DNA from: an uncultured Polynucleobacter sp.
Lineage (GTDB): Bacteria; Pseudomonadota; Gammaproteobacteria; Burkholderiales; Burkholderiaceae
NCBI GenBank assembly: GCA_937996825.1
Contig: CALKUJ010000171.1
Coordinates: 1-23,497 of the forward strand
Direction of reading: 5' to 3'
Length of the DNA stretch: 23,497 nt
In this document: positions 22,816-23,497 of the stretch, in pieces
How positions within the stretch are numbered: position 1 is the stretch's first letter
Layout: the number at the start of each line of letters is the position of its first letter
Made by a program: the position numbers and the translations under genes
The notes under the pieces: generated by a model
The model's database searches: none
The model's input: only the letters and a program-made list of their open reading frames with translations
Told to the model about the DNA's origin: nothing

Positions 22816-23497
22816 CGCTCTACCAAACGAACCCAGTAAGTGCTACCAAGCGGTAGTAATTGATCATTGAAGTCATAACAAGGGTTGTGGAGCTGGCAGG
22901 GCCCAAGGCCATGACCTTGTGAGCGATGATCACCATCACCATTGCCAATGAAGACATAGCAACCAGGCTTTTCTTGAAGCATGAAAGCAAAATCCTCTGC
23001 ACCCATGGTTGGATCAACTCTTGGGTTCACATGATGTTCACCAACCAAGTCTTTCATCACATCAATCGCAAAAGCAGTTTCTTTTTCATGATTGATTGTT
23101 GGGGGATAGTTTCTAGAGAAAGTCACTTCTGCTGAGCAATCAAATGCCTGAGCTGTAGCGCTGGCAATTTGATGCAATCTTGATTCAATCAAATCAAGCA
23201 CTTCGTGCGTGAATGTTCTGACTGTTCCACCAATCCAAGCACTGTCAGGAATGATGTTGCTAGCATCCCCTGCATGAAACTGAGTGATCGATAGAACTGC
23301 TGCATCAACTGGGCGCTTATTGCGCGTGATGATGGCTTGAAGTGAGCCAATGATTTGACTGGCAGCAAATACAGGATCAGCGCTGTTGTGCGGTAAGGCA
23401 GCGTGACCACCTTTGCCTTTAACGGTGATCTGAAATTCATTGCTGGAAGCCATCATAGGCCCCGGAGTAACCGCAAAGTCACCCACTGGAATGCCTG
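22797..23497 (-). CDS. M20 family amidohydrolase (hippurate hydrolase-like), N-terminal part outside window
   Basis: The frame is open to the right edge, so the true start lies beyond 23497. The visible 233 or so residues include the dimerisation (lid) domain with GKGGHAALPHNSADPV, SNIIPDSAWIGGTVRTF, and the C-terminal metal-site region PTMGAEDFAFMLQEKPGCYVFIGNG with its glutamate, then LHNPCYDFND with a metal-binding histidine. This is the M20D group that removes acyl groups from amino acids (hippurate hydrolase, N-acyl amino acid amidohydrolase). Substrate cannot be told. Its last 19 bases overlap the DUF3047 gene on the other strand. Confidence 0.9.
   Translation of the reverse strand, partial: GIPVGDFAVTPGPMMASSNEFQITVKGKGGHAALPHNSADPVFAASQIIGSLQAIITRNKRPVDAAVLSITQFHAGDASNIIPDSAWIGGTVRTFTHEVLDLIESRLHQIASATAQAFDCSAEVTFSRNYPPTINHEKETAFAIDVMKDLVGEHHVNPRVDPTMGAEDFAFMLQEKPGCYVFIGNGDGDHRSQGHGLGPCQLHNPCYDFNDQLLPLGSTYWVRLVERYLESK

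Overview
The window reads as a chromosomal segment of a betaproteobacterium of the order Burkholderiales, most like Polynucleobacter. The evidence is the gene content and order (petB-petC-sspA-sspB; hemA-prfA-prmC-grxD; rpe-trpEGDC; apaG-mltA), the moderate, AT-leaning base composition, very close gene packing, and the absence of insertion sequences, phage genes, CRISPR or other transfer marks. Species is an inference; no marker gene was compared.

Layout. Bases 1-2481 (+): the end of cytochrome b, cytochrome c1, then sspA and sspB in one tight operon. Bases 2568-2641: tRNA-Thr(UGU). Bases 2668-3514 (+): a phasin gene with a clear promoter, three operator-like palindromes and a strong terminator. 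Bases 3591-8455 (-): rmuC, then the run hemA-prfA-prmC-grxD, transcribed from the right. Bases 8487-8854: a small membrane protein (+), phased A-tracts and a perfect bidirectional terminator. Bases 8904-9998 (-): ychF. Bases 10019-14657 (+): UbiH-type flavin hydroxylase, dsbC, an M61 peptidase and ung. Bases 14665-19387 (-): rpe-trpE-trpG-trpD-trpC. Bases 19442-22815 (+): apaG, mltA, enoyl-CoA hydratase and a DUF3047 lipoprotein, with a 38-codon membrane-protein ORF inserted on the other strand. Bases 22797-23497 (-): an M20 amidohydrolase running off the right edge.

Functionally the window holds respiration (bc1 complex, ubiquinone hydroxylase), protein quality control (SspB adaptor, DsbC, M61 peptidase), translation termination (RF1 with its own methyltransferase), haem entry (glutamyl-tRNA reductase), carbon-storage granules (phasin), tryptophan synthesis from chorismate to indole-glycerol phosphate, DNA repair (Ung, RmuC) and wall turnover (MltA). 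No gene is broken.

I see no unknown multi-gene system. The most interesting signals are small: the palindrome array at the phasin promoter, a TTG-started single-helix protein lying head to head with mltA, a stop-to-stop palindrome where two convergent genes overlap and end in near-identical pentapeptides, a GNRA-loop hairpin over the sspA stop codon, and several genes whose only visible -10-like box sits 6-8 bases before an ATG without a ribosome binding site. There is no gene-free stretch longer than about 330 bases; the longest, 2482-2809, holds the tRNA and the phasin control region.
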